Translations under genes and position numbers: made by a program
Notes under the pieces: generated by a model
What the model was told of the DNA's origin: nothing
The model's input: the letters and a program-made list of their open reading frames with translations, nothing else
The model's database searches: none
Shown: piece after piece, positions 1 to 8,655 of the stretch
Layout: the number at the start of each line of letters is the position of its first letter
Position numbering within the stretch: the first letter of the stretch is position 1
Assembly: GCF_025685415.1 (NCBI RefSeq)
Contig: NZ_JAGSYB010000001.1
Coordinates: 2,728,001-2,792,000 of the forward strand
DNA: 64,000 bases
Reading direction: 5' to 3'
Source of the DNA: Terriglobus aquaticus
Lineage (GTDB): Bacteria > Acidobacteriota > Terriglobia > Terriglobales > Acidobacteriaceae

Positions 1-1412
1 ATCCGCGGCTTACGGAGTTGCTGGGTGGCGGCGTTCCCGTGGGCGGCATCACGGAAATTCATGGGCAGGCCTGCTCTGGCCGCACTTCCGTAGCGTTATC
101 CCTGGCTGCTGCGGTCACTGCTGCGGAGCGGGTGGTCGCCTGGATTGACGTGAGCGACGAGCTGGACCCCGAGACCGCCGCGCTGTTTGGCGTAGACCTG
201 GAACGGCTGCTATGGGTGCGCTGCGGCGCGCCTGCGCAGGAGAAGTCGCCAAGGTCAGCAGCCCTGCCCTCGCAGAAAGCGGATCCGGACACCAGGGAGC
301 CTGCCGCGATTGCCTCCATGGAGAGCGCCCCCGCGGAGCCGAACCTGGTCGCCACGAATCACACGCCGCGTCCGGTGGGAAATGGTGGCTGCGGTAGCCC
401 GCACCCGCGCGGCGAAGGCCGCGGCATGGCCGAAGCGATCGACGCGCTCCTGCAGCAGCAGCCACGCTCGGCCGCGATTCCGGATCGCCGCGCACGAAAG
501 AAAATCGGCACGCCCGGCATGCCCAACCGCGACATTGCGCAAGCGATGAAGCCGCAGAGCGTGAGCCATCATGTGGCCATGGTGCTGGGCAAGGCCGCCA
601 GGTTCCCTACCGGCAAGCCAGTCACTTCCGCAAAGAGCAATCTAGTTCCGCCAGAAGAGATCGTGCCCACCAACGGCAGCCTGTTCGGCCGGCAGGTGGA
701 GCGCAAGGTGAGCTGTGGCTCGAACCGTCTGCCTTCTGCGGCAGACGCGCCAATCGGCTCTACCCGGTTGCCACCGGCGCAGCGGCCGCCCATGCCGTTT
801 CCACATGCGTCGCCTTATCGCGAGGAGCAGATTCCGACCGACCGGCAGCCCTCGCGCCGCGCACAGCCGATTGCACCGCAGAAACCCAAACCACGCCAGG
901 ACGTGCAAGGCCTGAATGCACTCGCTGCACGCCGCAAGGATGGCGCCGAGGATGTGTGGGCACCGCTTGACCAGGCGCTGCGCAGCGTCGATCTGCTGCT
1001 GCAGGCCGGTGGCTTCAGCCTGCTTGTGCTCGACCTGAGTTCCCTGCCTGCAGACAAAGTGTGGCGTATTCCACTGGCCACCTGGTTCCGGTTCCGCGCC
1101 GGCTGCGAACGCTCGCGTGGCAGCCTTGTCGTTCTGTCGCAACATCCGTGCGCTCGCGCCAGCGCCGACCTTACCGTCTCGCTGCGCCGCAAGGAGCTGC
1201 ACACCGAAGGCAACCGCATCCTGACCGGCAGCAGCATCAGCGTGGAATTGGAGCAGCAGCGCCGTGGGACCGGGACGACCGTTGCACCTCTGGATCGCTT
1301 TGCATCGCAAAGCAAAGTCGTTCCGTTCCGCAAGCCGGTGCAATCGGACCATCGCGCACACACACCGGAACCGCTGTGGAAGGCTGACACGCACTGGAGC
1401 GTGCGCGCGTGA
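1..1412 (+). CDS. imuA: ImuA-like RecA-fold protein, 5' end outside window
   Basis: First gene of an ImuA-ImuB-DnaE2 translesion-synthesis cassette. The reading frame is open from base 3 and already codes for PRLTELLGGG, which matches the start of a RecA core (LLGGG..GxITEI), so the true start lies upstream of the window. The P-loop at about bases 63-86 reads GQACSGRTS, with Arg where RecA has Lys. The second half of the RecA-like fold (LLVLDLSSLP, then VVLSQHP) lies at about bases 1015-1150. Between them is a long Pro/Arg/Ala-rich, probably disordered stretch at about bases 220-930. ImuA proteins resemble RecA but are not recombinases; they help ImuB and DnaE2 copy damaged DNA. The stop overlaps the imuB GTG start by 4 bases. 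The order of the three genes makes the identification firm. Confidence 0.85.
   Translation, partial: PRLTELLGGGVPVGGITEIHGQACSGRTSVALSLAAAVTAAERVVAWIDVSDELDPETAALFGVDLERLLWVRCGAPAQEKSPRSAALPSQKADPDTREPAAIASMESAPAEPNLVATNHTPRPVGNGGCGSPHPRGEGRGMAEAIDALLQQQPRSAAIPDRRARKKIGTPGMPNRDIAQAMKPQSVSHHVAMVLGKAARFPTGKPVTSAKSNLVPPEEIVPTNGSLFGRQVERKVSCGSNRLPSAADAPIGSTRLPPAQRPPMPFPHASPYREEQIPTDRQPSRRAQPIAPQKPKPRQDVQGLNALAARRKDGAEDVWAPLDQALRSVDLLLQAGGFSLLVLDLSSLPADKVWRIPLATWFRFRAGCERSRGSLVVLSQHPCARASADLTVSLRRKELHTEGNRILTGSSISVELEQQRRGTGTTVAPLDRFASQSKVVPFRKPVQSDHRAHTPEPLWKADTHWSVRA
1297..1313. repeat. 17-bp palindrome, copy 1 (in imuA)
   Basis: Perfect inverted repeat GCTTTGC-ATC-GCAAAGC inside imuA. It encodes part of the peptide FASQS. 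Identical to the copy at 2742-2758; the copy at 1490-1506 differs only in the three central bases. Confidence 0.8.
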
Positions 1413-3034
1413 GCCCGATCCACCAGCCGCGCTTCCTTTGCGTGCACGTACCGGAGTTCCCGGCGCAGGCGCGGCTGCGGCACCGTCCGGCTTTGCGCGG
1501 CAAAGCGATCGCAATCCTCGACGGAACACCACCGCTCGAAACTGTATGCAGCACCACCCGGCTGGCACGTCAGAAAGGCGTTCGCCAGGGCACCACGCGC
1601 GCCGAGTTGGACAGCTTCCCCGGCGTCGAAGCGCTGCGCCGCTCCCGCAGTGAAGAAGACAGCGCCGCCGCCGCTCTGCTGGCAGCAGTGTGGCAGGTCT
1701 CACCGCGCGTGCAGGTGCTTGCGCCTCGCAACGCAGCGCATCGCGTGGTGGTCGACATCGCCGGAACCGAACGCATCTTTGGTCCGCCCGCGCAGGTTGC
1801 GCGCAACGTGTTGCAGCAGGTGCGCGCCCTGGGCCTGCTGGCGCATCTGTGTGTCAGCGACAACTTCCACACCGCTGTATGCGCCGCACCCTACGCAGGC
1901 GGCAAGCCCGCCGTAGTTGCTCACGGAGCAGAGCGCGCCACGCTGGCACCGCTGCCACTCTCAGCGCTGGACGGCGTAGAAGAAGAGCAGCGCGACACCT
2001 TTGCCCTGTGGGGCTTGCACACGCTGGGCGATTTGGCCGCACTGCCGGAAACACAACTGGTCGCGCGCATGGGGCAGGCTGGCCGACGCCTGTGGCTGCA
2101 GGCACGCGGCGAACATCCACACCTGATGCAGCCTGCCGAAGACCGTTTCACGCTGGAGGAGCGCACCGAGTTCGACGCCCCTGTCGATCTGCTCGACTCG
2201 CTCTTGTTCGTGCTGCGGCCCATGCTGGAGCAACTGGTACTGCGCGCGAATCAACGTGCGCTCGCACTGGCCAGTGTGACGGTGCGGCTCTCGCTGACGA
2301 ACCATGCGGCGGAGGACACCGCCATCGCGCCCGAAGCCACGCAGTTTGAGCGCACGGTCAAGCCTGCGCTGCCGCTGGCGGACAGCCGCATTCTCCTGAA
2401 GCTGTTGCACCTGGACCTGCAGGCGCACCCGCCGGGAGCTCCGATCGTTGCCGTGCACTTGCACGCAGAGCCGGGCGACCAGACGCGTGCGCAGCTCGGC
2501 ATGTTCAGCCCGCAACTGCCTGAGCCGTCACGGCTGGATGTGACGCTGGCGCGCATCCGCGCCCTGGTTGGCGAGGGCCGCGTCGGACGGCCGAAACTGC
2601 TCGATACGCATGCACCGGAAAGCTATGTTGTCGATACGTTCGCACCCCATCTGCGCGCGAGCGGCAGCGCAAGCAAAACTCATTCCATCTATCACCCTGC
2701 GCTGCATGGAGATCCACTGAACTACCAGGAGCAAGCGAGTAGCTTTGCATCGCAAAGCAGGTCGCTCGCCCTGCGCCGCTTGCGGCCACCCGTGCTGCTG
2801 AAGATGCACACGGCAGAAAAGCAGCCCAAACTTTTCTTCTGGCGAGGCACGCGATACGAAGTCGCCACCGCATTCGGCCCATGGCGTCGCAGCGGGAATT
2901 GGTGGACCACTTCTGCATGGTCGCAGGAAGAGTGGGATGTTACCGCGAACAGCAGCAGCGGCGACACACTGGTGTGCCGCATCGCGCGCGACATTATGCA
3001 CCGCCACTGGCTGCTGGAAGGCATCTATGACTAA
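1409..3034 (+). CDS. imuB: ImuB, inactive Y-family polymerase-like protein
   Basis: 541 aa, GTG start overlapping the imuA stop (GTGA). The N-terminal part (FLCVHVPEFPAQARLR) aligns with the Y-family palm but lacks the DxD-type acidic residues, as in known ImuB proteins, which act as a hub rather than a polymerase. A beta-clamp-binding motif QLGMF lies near residue 362, close to the QLxLF consensus. An HhH-like segment (TLGDLAALPETQLVARMG) is near residues 205-225. ImuB links ImuA, the sliding clamp and DnaE2 during error-prone repair. Its end overlaps dnaE2 by 8 bases, so the genes are translated together. A 17-bp palindrome in the last third codes for FASQS, as one does in imuA. Confidence 0.88.
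   Translation: MSPIHQPRFLCVHVPEFPAQARLRHRPALRGKAIAILDGTPPLETVCSTTRLARQKGVRQGTTRAELDSFPGVEALRRSRSEEDSAAAALLAAVWQVSPRVQVLAPRNAAHRVVVDIAGTERIFGPPAQVARNVLQQVRALGLLAHLCVSDNFHTAVCAAPYAGGKPAVVAHGAERATLAPLPLSALDGVEEEQRDTFALWGLHTLGDLAALPETQLVARMGQAGRRLWLQARGEHPHLMQPAEDRFTLEERTEFDAPVDLLDSLLFVLRPMLEQLVLRANQRALALASVTVRLSLTNHAAEDTAIAPEATQFERTVKPALPLADSRILLKLLHLDLQAHPPGAPIVAVHLHAEPGDQTRAQLGMFSPQLPEPSRLDVTLARIRALVGEGRVGRPKLLDTHAPESYVVDTFAPHLRASGSASKTHSIYHPALHGDPLNYQEQASSFASQSRSLALRRLRPPVLLKMHTAEKQPKLFFWRGTRYEVATAFGPWRRSGNWWTTSAWSQEEWDVTANSSSGDTLVCRIARDIMHRHWLLEGIYD
1490..1506. repeat. 17-bp palindrome, copy 2 (in imuB)
   Basis: GCTTTGC-GCG-GCAAAGC, a perfect 7-bp inverted repeat with a three-base centre, inside imuB about 27 codons from its start. 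The arms are identical to those at 1297 and 2742. Confidence 0.75.
2742..2758. repeat. 17-bp palindrome, copy 3 (in imuB)
   Basis: GCTTTGC-ATC-GCAAAGC inside the last third of imuB, identical over 17 bases to the copy at 1297-1313 in imuA and read in the same frame (FASQS). Confidence 0.8.
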
Positions 3035-6000
3035 GGCCGAAGCCAACCGCGGCTACGTGGAGCTGCACAGCAACAGCGCCTTCAGCTTCCTGGAGGCGGC
3101 CTCGCTGCCCGAAGCGCTCATCCACGCCGCGCACGATGCCGACCTGCCCGCCATGGCGCTCCTGGATCGCAACGGCTTCTACGGCTCGCCACGTTTCCAT
3201 ACCATCGCGAAGGACAACAAGATCAAGGCGCATGTGGGCGCCGAGATCGCTGTTCCCGACCTGGGCATGCGACTCACGCCACCGTCCGCGCTGCCGCACC
3301 AGCACCGGCCCGAGCCCGCGCGCATCCCGCTGCTGTGCACGAACCAAACGGCGTACCAGAACCTGAGCCAGATGATCACGCGGTTCAAGATGCGGCAGCC
3401 CGGCAAGTGCGAGGGCTTCGCCGAGCTGGACGATCTGCGCGAATTCAGCAACGGCCTGCTCTGCATGACAGGCGGCGACGAAGGCCCGCTGTGGGCCGCG
3501 CTCTATCGCGGAGGCGAAGCGGAGGGCCGCCGCGTCGTCGAAGACCTGACCCACATCTTCGGCAGGCACAACGTGTACATCGAACTGCAACGCCATGGCA
3601 GCCGTCATGAGGAAGCCTGCAACCAGGCAGCGTTACGCATCGCCGAATCACTGCACCTGCCCGTGGTCGCCACCAACGGCGTGCGTTACGCCACGCCCTA
3701 CGAACGCGAGGTGCTCGACATCTTCACCGGCATTCGTCACGGCTGCTCTTTGGATGAGGCCGGCCGCCTCTTGCAGACCAACTCGCAGCGCCACGTCCGC
3801 AACGCTGCGGACATGCGCAAGCTCTTTGCTGACATTCCAGAAGCGGTCGAGAACACGCTGCTCATTTCGCAGCGGTTGGACTTCCAGCTGGAAGATCTTG
3901 GCTACACCTTCCCCACATACGACACGCCAAACGGCGAGCCGATGAAGCAGTATCTGCGCAAGCAGGTATACAACGGCATTCAAACCCGCTACGGTCCGAA
4001 GCGCGATTCGGGCCTGATGGAGCGTGCGAAAAAGCAGGCCGAACGCGAGCTGAAGCTGATTGAAAAACTCGGCTTTGAGGGTTACTTTCTCATCGTTCAG
4101 GACATCGTGCAGCATTGCAAAACGAACGACATCCTCATCCAGGGTCGCGGCAGCGCGGCGAACTCAGTGGTTTGCTATGCGCTCGAAATTACGGCAATCG
4201 ATCCCGTAGGCATGAACCTGTTGTTCGAACGGTTCCTGAGCGAAAGCCGCAACGAGTGGCCCGACATCGACCTGGACCTGCCCAGCGGCGACCGTCGTGA
4301 GCAGGCAATCCGGCACGTATACGACACCTACGGCGAACTGGGCGCAGCCATGACTGCCAACGTGATCACCTATCGCGGCAAGAGCGCGGCACGCGAGGTG
4401 GGCAAGGCACTTGGCTTTGACGAAGAAACACTGGGCCGCCTGAGCGGTCTAATCGGCCAGTGGGAATGGCGCCGCAAGGACGAGACGCTGGGTGACAACT
4501 TCCGGCACGCCGGCTTTGACCTGCAGCACTGGCGCATCGCGAAGTATGTGGAACTGTGCGAGCGCCTGCAGGACCTGCCACGGCACCTGGGCCAGCACTC
4601 CGGCGGCATGGTCATCTGCAAAGGCCACCTGAACCGCTTCGTTCCGCTGGAGCGCGCCAGCATGGCGGGCCGCAGCGTTGTGCAGTGGGACAAGGAAGAT
4701 TGCGGCAACCTGGGCCTGATCAAAATCGATCTCCTGGGCCTGGGCATGATGGCCGTAATGAAGGATTGCCTCACGCTTATCCCCGAGCACTACGGCCACA
4801 AAGTCGACCTGGCGCAACTGCCGCCAGACGATTCCGAAGAGATGAAGCCGGTGTGGGAGACGCTGTGCAAGGCCGACACCGTCGGCATGTTCCAGGTGGA
4901 AAGCCGCGCGCAGATGGCATCGCTGCCGCGCAACCGGCCAACGAGGTTCTACGACATCGTCGTGCAGGTCGCCATCATTCGGCCTGGCCCCATCGTCGGC
5001 AAGATGATGCACCCCTACATGCGCCGCCGCCAGAAGCGCGAAGAGGTTAGCTATCCATGCGAAGAACTGAAGCCCGTGCTGGAACGCACGCTCGGCGTTC
5101 CGCTGTTTCAGGAACAATTACTGCGCATGGCCATGGTCGTCGGTGACTTCAGCGGTGCCGAGGCCGAAGAGCTGCGCAAAGCCGTTGGCATGCGCCGCAG
5201 TTGGGAGCGCCTGGGCGAACTAATGGCCAAGCTGCGCGAAGGCATGACGCGGCGCAACCTGCCCGAGCACACTCAGGAGGCGATCGTAGGCAGCATTCAG
5301 GGCTTCGCGCTGTACGGCTTTCCGGAATCGCACGCCGCCAGCTTTGCGCTGATCGCGTTTGCGTCGGCGTACTTCAAGGTGAAGTACCTGGCCGCGTTCA
5401 CCTGCGCCATGCTCAACAACCAGCCCATGGGCTTCTATACGCCGGCTGTATTGGTGAAGGATGCGCAGCGCCACGGCCTGCGCGTGAAGCACGTCGACAT
5501 TCAACGCAGCGAAGTTGCCTGCACGGTGGAGCACGAGCCTTGCGGTTCGCTCTCGCTGCGACTCGGCTTCAACTACGTGCGCAGCATGAAGGCGACGGTG
5601 GCGCAGGCGATTGTCGAAGAGCGCGACCGCAACGGTCTGTTCGGCACAACGCACGATCTTGCCATGCGCGTGCCTGCGTTACGGCGCAGCGACCTTGCAC
5701 AGCTAGGCCGCATTGGCGCATTGAACTCACTGGAAGGTGTGGGGCATCGTCGTGATGCACTGTGGCAGGTGGAGCAGTGCGGCCGTCCCGCCGGACCGCT
5801 GCTGCAGCACCTGGAAGGCGACACTGAAACTTCTCCCTTGCTGCAGATGCGTACTGACGAGCGGCTGGTGGCGGACTACGGCGGCACCGGACTGACCACC
5901 GATCACCACCCCATGGCCTACCGCCGCGCGGAGCTGCGCAGCATGGGCATCCTCTCCGCGCGCGACCTGAAGAGCCGCCATACCGGCGAGTACGTAACCG

Positions 6001-6263
6001 CTGCCGGATGCGTGATCGCCCGGCAACGCCCCGGCACCGCGCTCGGCTTCATCTTTCTATCCATGGAAGACGAGACCGGCATCAGCAACGTGATAGTGCA
6101 CCCGGATCTGTACGAGCGCGAACGCGTGACCGTAACGCAGGGCAAGTTCCTGCGCGTATGGGGCAAGCTGCAAAACACCGACAGCGTCGTCCACGTGAAA
6201 GCCGAGACGATCGAAGTGCTGCAAACCGCGCCCATGGCCGTGCGCTCGCACGATTTCCACTAG
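3027..6263 (+). CDS. dnaE2: Error-prone DNA polymerase DnaE2
   Basis: 1078 aa C-family polymerase, the catalytic member of the ImuA-ImuB-DnaE2 mutasome. The ATG at 3027 (MTKAEANRGYVELH) is chosen over an upstream in-frame ATG because it begins exactly where DnaE2 homology starts and overlaps imuB by 8 bases. Order: PHP domain (YVELHSNSAFSFLEAAS), polymerase palm with the metal-binding PDIDLDLPSGDRRE near residues 412-423, a third acidic site in KIDLLGLGMM near residue 567, a helix-hairpin-helix region, and a C-terminal OB fold (GFIFLSMEDETGISNVI) about 60 residues from the end. Length is normal for DnaE2. It extends primers across lesions with low fidelity, normally under SOS control; any LexA box would lie upstream of imuA, outside the window. 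Confidence 0.95.
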   Translation: MTKAEANRGYVELHSNSAFSFLEAASLPEALIHAAHDADLPAMALLDRNGFYGSPRFHTIAKDNKIKAHVGAEIAVPDLGMRLTPPSALPHQHRPEPARIPLLCTNQTAYQNLSQMITRFKMRQPGKCEGFAELDDLREFSNGLLCMTGGDEGPLWAALYRGGEAEGRRVVEDLTHIFGRHNVYIELQRHGSRHEEACNQAALRIAESLHLPVVATNGVRYATPYEREVLDIFTGIRHGCSLDEAGRLLQTNSQRHVRNAADMRKLFADIPEAVENTLLISQRLDFQLEDLGYTFPTYDTPNGEPMKQYLRKQVYNGIQTRYGPKRDSGLMERAKKQAERELKLIEKLGFEGYFLIVQDIVQHCKTNDILIQGRGSAANSVVCYALEITAIDPVGMNLLFERFLSESRNEWPDIDLDLPSGDRREQAIRHVYDTYGELGAAMTANVITYRGKSAAREVGKALGFDEETLGRLSGLIGQWEWRRKDETLGDNFRHAGFDLQHWRIAKYVELCERLQDLPRHLGQHSGGMVICKGHLNRFVPLERASMAGRSVVQWDKEDCGNLGLIKIDLLGLGMMAVMKDCLTLIPEHYGHKVDLAQLPPDDSEEMKPVWETLCKADTVGMFQVESRAQMASLPRNRPTRFYDIVVQVAIIRPGPIVGKMMHPYMRRRQKREEVSYPCEELKPVLERTLGVPLFQEQLLRMAMVVGDFSGAEAEELRKAVGMRRSWERLGELMAKLREGMTRRNLPEHTQEAIVGSIQGFALYGFPESHAASFALIAFASAYFKVKYLAAFTCAMLNNQPMGFYTPAVLVKDAQRHGLRVKHVDIQRSEVACTVEHEPCGSLSLRLGFNYVRSMKATVAQAIVEERDRNGLFGTTHDLAMRVPALRRSDLAQLGRIGALNSLEGVGHRRDALWQVEQCGRPAGPLLQHLEGDTETSPLLQMRTDERLVADYGGTGLTTDHHPMAYRRAELRSMGILSARDLKSRHTGEYVTAAGCVIARQRPGTALGFIFLSMEDETGISNVIVHPDLYERERVTVTQGKFLRVWGKLQNTDSVVHVKAETIEVLQTAPMAVRSHDFH

Positions 6264-6300
6264 CGGCTTAGGTCTGCAACAAACGGCTTGTTTGTAAGGC

Positions 6301-6327
6301 TGGTGGCCAGAGACGGGATCGAACCGC
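6301..6327 (-). repeat. Duplicated 3' end of tRNA-Phe (att-like remnant)
   Basis: 27 bases identical to 6354-6380, which is the CCA end, acceptor 3' strand and T-arm of the adjacent tRNA-Phe gene. The copy lies directly downstream of the tRNA 3' end, 53 bp away, and the anticodon half is missing. Short 3'-end duplications of this kind are what site-specific integrases leave at tRNA genes; a decayed tandem tRNA copy is the alternative. Confidence 0.8.
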
Positions 6328-6353
6328 TGCGCTGCGCGTGTACTAAAAGTGAG

Positions 6354-6428
6354 TGGTGGCCAGAGACGGGATCGAACCGCCGACGCCGGCCTTTTCAGGG
6401 CCGCGCTCTACCACTGAGCTATCTGGCC
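6354..6428 (-). tRNA. tRNA-Phe (GAA), CCA encoded
   Basis: The minus strand folds as a full cloverleaf: acceptor GGCCAGA/TCTGGCC, D-arm GCTC..GAGC, anticodon stem CGGCC/GGCCG with loop CTGAAAA (anticodon GAA), T-arm with TTCGATC, discriminator A and encoded CCA. The acceptor stem and CTGAAAA loop agree with bacterial tRNA-Phe. The gene lies between dnaE2 and an adenosine deaminase gene, on the opposite strand to both. Confidence 0.96.
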
Positions 6429-6516
6429 ATGGTGCTTCACGAGAGGTGAATCCCATAGAGGCTGCCGCCGGGCGGCGCAGCCGGTTGCGGTCCTGGCGAG
6501 GATCAGCAACCTGAGT

Positions 6517-6544
6517 AGTATACCGAAAACTTGGGGCCGGTCAC
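6517..6544 (-). promoter_or_regulatory. Candidate promoter for tRNA-Phe
   Basis: On the minus strand GTGACC (6539-6544) is followed after 16 bases by TATACT (6517-6522), about 90 bases upstream of the tRNA 5' end. The -10 matches the sigma-70 consensus at 5 of 6 positions and the -35 at 4 of 6. Predicted by eye only. Confidence 0.45.
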
Positions 6545-6592
6545 GTCGTACTCTGAAGAGACCCCACATAGAGCTTCTTTGGACGGACGCCC

Positions 6593-8287
6593 ATGCACTT
6601 CCCTTCGTATCTCCTGCTGCGCCGCGCCTTGCTGGCCACGGCACTCGTGGTTGCCGGTTGCACCGCTACCGATCCACTCGCGCAGGCGCCGGCCGTCTCC
6701 GCGCGCGAGGCCCGGGTGGCCCAGCGCCTGGAGGCCGCGCGCAACTCGCCACCTGCGCTTCGGGCCATGCTCACCGCCTTTCCAAAGGGCGGCGATCTTC
6801 ACATGCATCTCTCCGGCGCGGTGTATGCCGAGACCTTCATCCACGAAGCAGCTGCAGAGAACCTGTGCGCCGACCCCGTCAAGCTGCTGCTTCTGCCCAA
6901 CATCGGAACGACCAAGTCGATTCCACCCAGGCCGGTCTGCGCGGAAGGCACAGTCCCCGCGGCAAACGCGCTGACCAACCAGAAGCTCTATGACGCCCTG
7001 ATCGACAGCTTCAGCATGCGGACGTTTGTGCCAACCTCTGGCACCAGCGGCCACGACCAGTTCTTTGCCACCTTTCCGCGCTTCAGCGGCCTGAGCAAGC
7101 ACAACCTTCCGGAATGGCTGGATGAAGTAGCAACCCGTGCGGCCGCGCAAAACGAGCAGTATCTGGAGATCATGCACACGCCCGACGTGGTGCCCGTGGC
7201 CAGGCTGGCCGCCGGTGCCACGCTCGACCCGGCAAATCCCGAGCCGTTCTACCAGTACCTGCTGGCCCACGGCATCCGCGATCTGGCGAAGCAGGCGACG
7301 GACGAAATGCAGAGCGCAATGCAAGCTCGCCGCGAACGCGAGCACTGCGACACTGCACAGGCGCAGCCTGCGTGCCAGGTACAGATCCGGATGCTGTACC
7401 AGGTGCTGCGTGCCTTGCCGCTGCCGACCGTCTTCGCGCAAAGCGTCATGGCATACGAGATGGGCACCGCCGCGGCGAACGATCCCAACTACGTGGGCCT
7501 GAACTACGTGCAGCCGGAGGACACGCTGGCCAGCATGAGCCAGTATTCGGCGGAGATGCATCTGCTGCAATTCCTGCAGAGCAAGTACAAGACTCAGCCG
7601 CGGCACGCTCGCCTGAGCCTGCACGCAGGCGAACTGACCCTGGGCCTGGTGCCTCCCGACGGCCTGCGCTTCCACATTCGCGAGGCGATCGAGATTGCCG
7701 GAGCCGAACGCATCGGCCACGGGGACGACGTGGCCTACGAAACGGACGCGCCCGCTCTGCTGCGAGAGATGGCCGCGAAACACGTCTCCGTCGAGATCAA
7801 TCTCAGTTCCAACGACGGCATCCTCGGCATTCGGGGCGCCGACCACCCGCTCGCCATCTACCGTGCCGCTGGCGTCCCGTTTCATCTTTCGACCGATGAT
7901 GAAGGCGTCTCCCGCATCGACCTGACTAACGAATACGTGCGCGCCGTAACCGACCAGCACCTGACTTATTCCGCGCTGAAGCAGAGCGCACGCGCCTCGC
8001 TGGAGCACAGCTTTTTGCATGGGGACAGCTTGTGGTCCGCCCCTGACCGCTTCACGGCCACGCGAAGCGGATGCCCCCTGCCCGCGCGGAGCACGGACGT
8101 GCCGGGCAGCACCTGTCAGACGCTCTTTCACAGCAGCGACAAGGCGCTGCAGCAGTGGGAACTCGAACGCCGCTTCATCGCCTTTGAAGAGAGCACACTC
8201 GCTCAGCCCGCAGCCTACAATGGGCTCGCATCCACATCCCGCGCGCAGGGCTCGCAGAGTGGGCGCAATCCATCTGAGGCTTTCTGA
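6593..8287 (+). CDS. Exported lipoprotein adenosine deaminase-family enzyme
   Basis: 564 aa metal-dependent deaminase of the adenosine deaminase superfamily. The N-terminus is a lipoprotein signal peptide (LLATALVVAGC, lipid-anchored Cys23). Metal ligands and catalytic residues are in place: HMH in GGDLHMHLSG (His70, His72), SLHAGE near residue 344, ERIGHGDD, and the Asp pair in STDDEG (435-436). SSND before a G-rich turn also fits the family. The size and the PKGGDLHxHLSG start are closer to secreted ADGF/CECR1-like enzymes than to the shorter cytosolic Add. Likely role: hydrolysis of adenosine or a related purine nucleoside at the cell surface for scavenging. Its stop overlaps the start of the next gene. 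Confidence 0.85.
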   Translation: MHFPSYLLLRRALLATALVVAGCTATDPLAQAPAVSAREARVAQRLEAARNSPPALRAMLTAFPKGGDLHMHLSGAVYAETFIHEAAAENLCADPVKLLLLPNIGTTKSIPPRPVCAEGTVPAANALTNQKLYDALIDSFSMRTFVPTSGTSGHDQFFATFPRFSGLSKHNLPEWLDEVATRAAAQNEQYLEIMHTPDVVPVARLAAGATLDPANPEPFYQYLLAHGIRDLAKQATDEMQSAMQARREREHCDTAQAQPACQVQIRMLYQVLRALPLPTVFAQSVMAYEMGTAAANDPNYVGLNYVQPEDTLASMSQYSAEMHLLQFLQSKYKTQPRHARLSLHAGELTLGLVPPDGLRFHIREAIEIAGAERIGHGDDVAYETDAPALLREMAAKHVSVEINLSSNDGILGIRGADHPLAIYRAAGVPFHLSTDDEGVSRIDLTNEYVRAVTDQHLTYSALKQSARASLEHSFLHGDSLWSAPDRFTATRSGCPLPARSTDVPGSTCQTLFHSSDKALQQWELERRFIAFEESTLAQPAAYNGLASTSRAQGSQSGRNPSEAF

Positions 8288-8598
8288 TGAAGCGTGTTCT
8301 CTCGATCCTCGGCCAGTCCGTCCTCTTCTTTCTCACCGCGATCGCGGGCATGCTGTGGCGCCCGTTTCACGTAACCCATGTGATCGCGCAACAGGGCTAC
8401 ACGCGCCGGCAGTATGAGTTCGACTGGCTGCTCTGTGACGGCATTCTCTACCTGCTGCTATTGCTTGTCTCCCTGCTTGCGCGACGCATCCGCACGGGCT
8501 GGATCAGCACGACAGTAGCGTTCGTGCTGACCGTGGTTGTCATCGCGCTCTTTACTAAGATCGGCTACAAGGACGCGAACCTGCTGTACAGCCGTTAG
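8287..8598 (+). CDS. Small membrane protein, unknown
   Basis: 103 aa. The ATG shares a base with the stop of the deaminase gene (TGATGA), so the two are co-translated. Three hydrophobic segments are visible, at about residues 7-24, 48-66 and 72-92, joined by short charged loops. No family was recognised. It could be a partner of the upstream enzyme, but only gene coupling supports that. Confidence 0.7.
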   Translation: MKRVLSILGQSVLFFLTAIAGMLWRPFHVTHVIAQQGYTRRQYEFDWLLCDGILYLLLLLVSLLARRIRTGWISTTVAFVLTVVVIALFTKIGYKDANLLYSR

Positions 8599-8655
8599 CT
8601 TGGACTCGCCGGACCAACTGCCGCTTCGCTAGCTCTATTGCCGCTTGCGGCAGCG

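Noticed and set aside
8638-8655. Hairpin GCCGC-TT-GCGGC between converging genes
   Set aside because: Stem of only five pairs without a T run; too weak to call a terminator.
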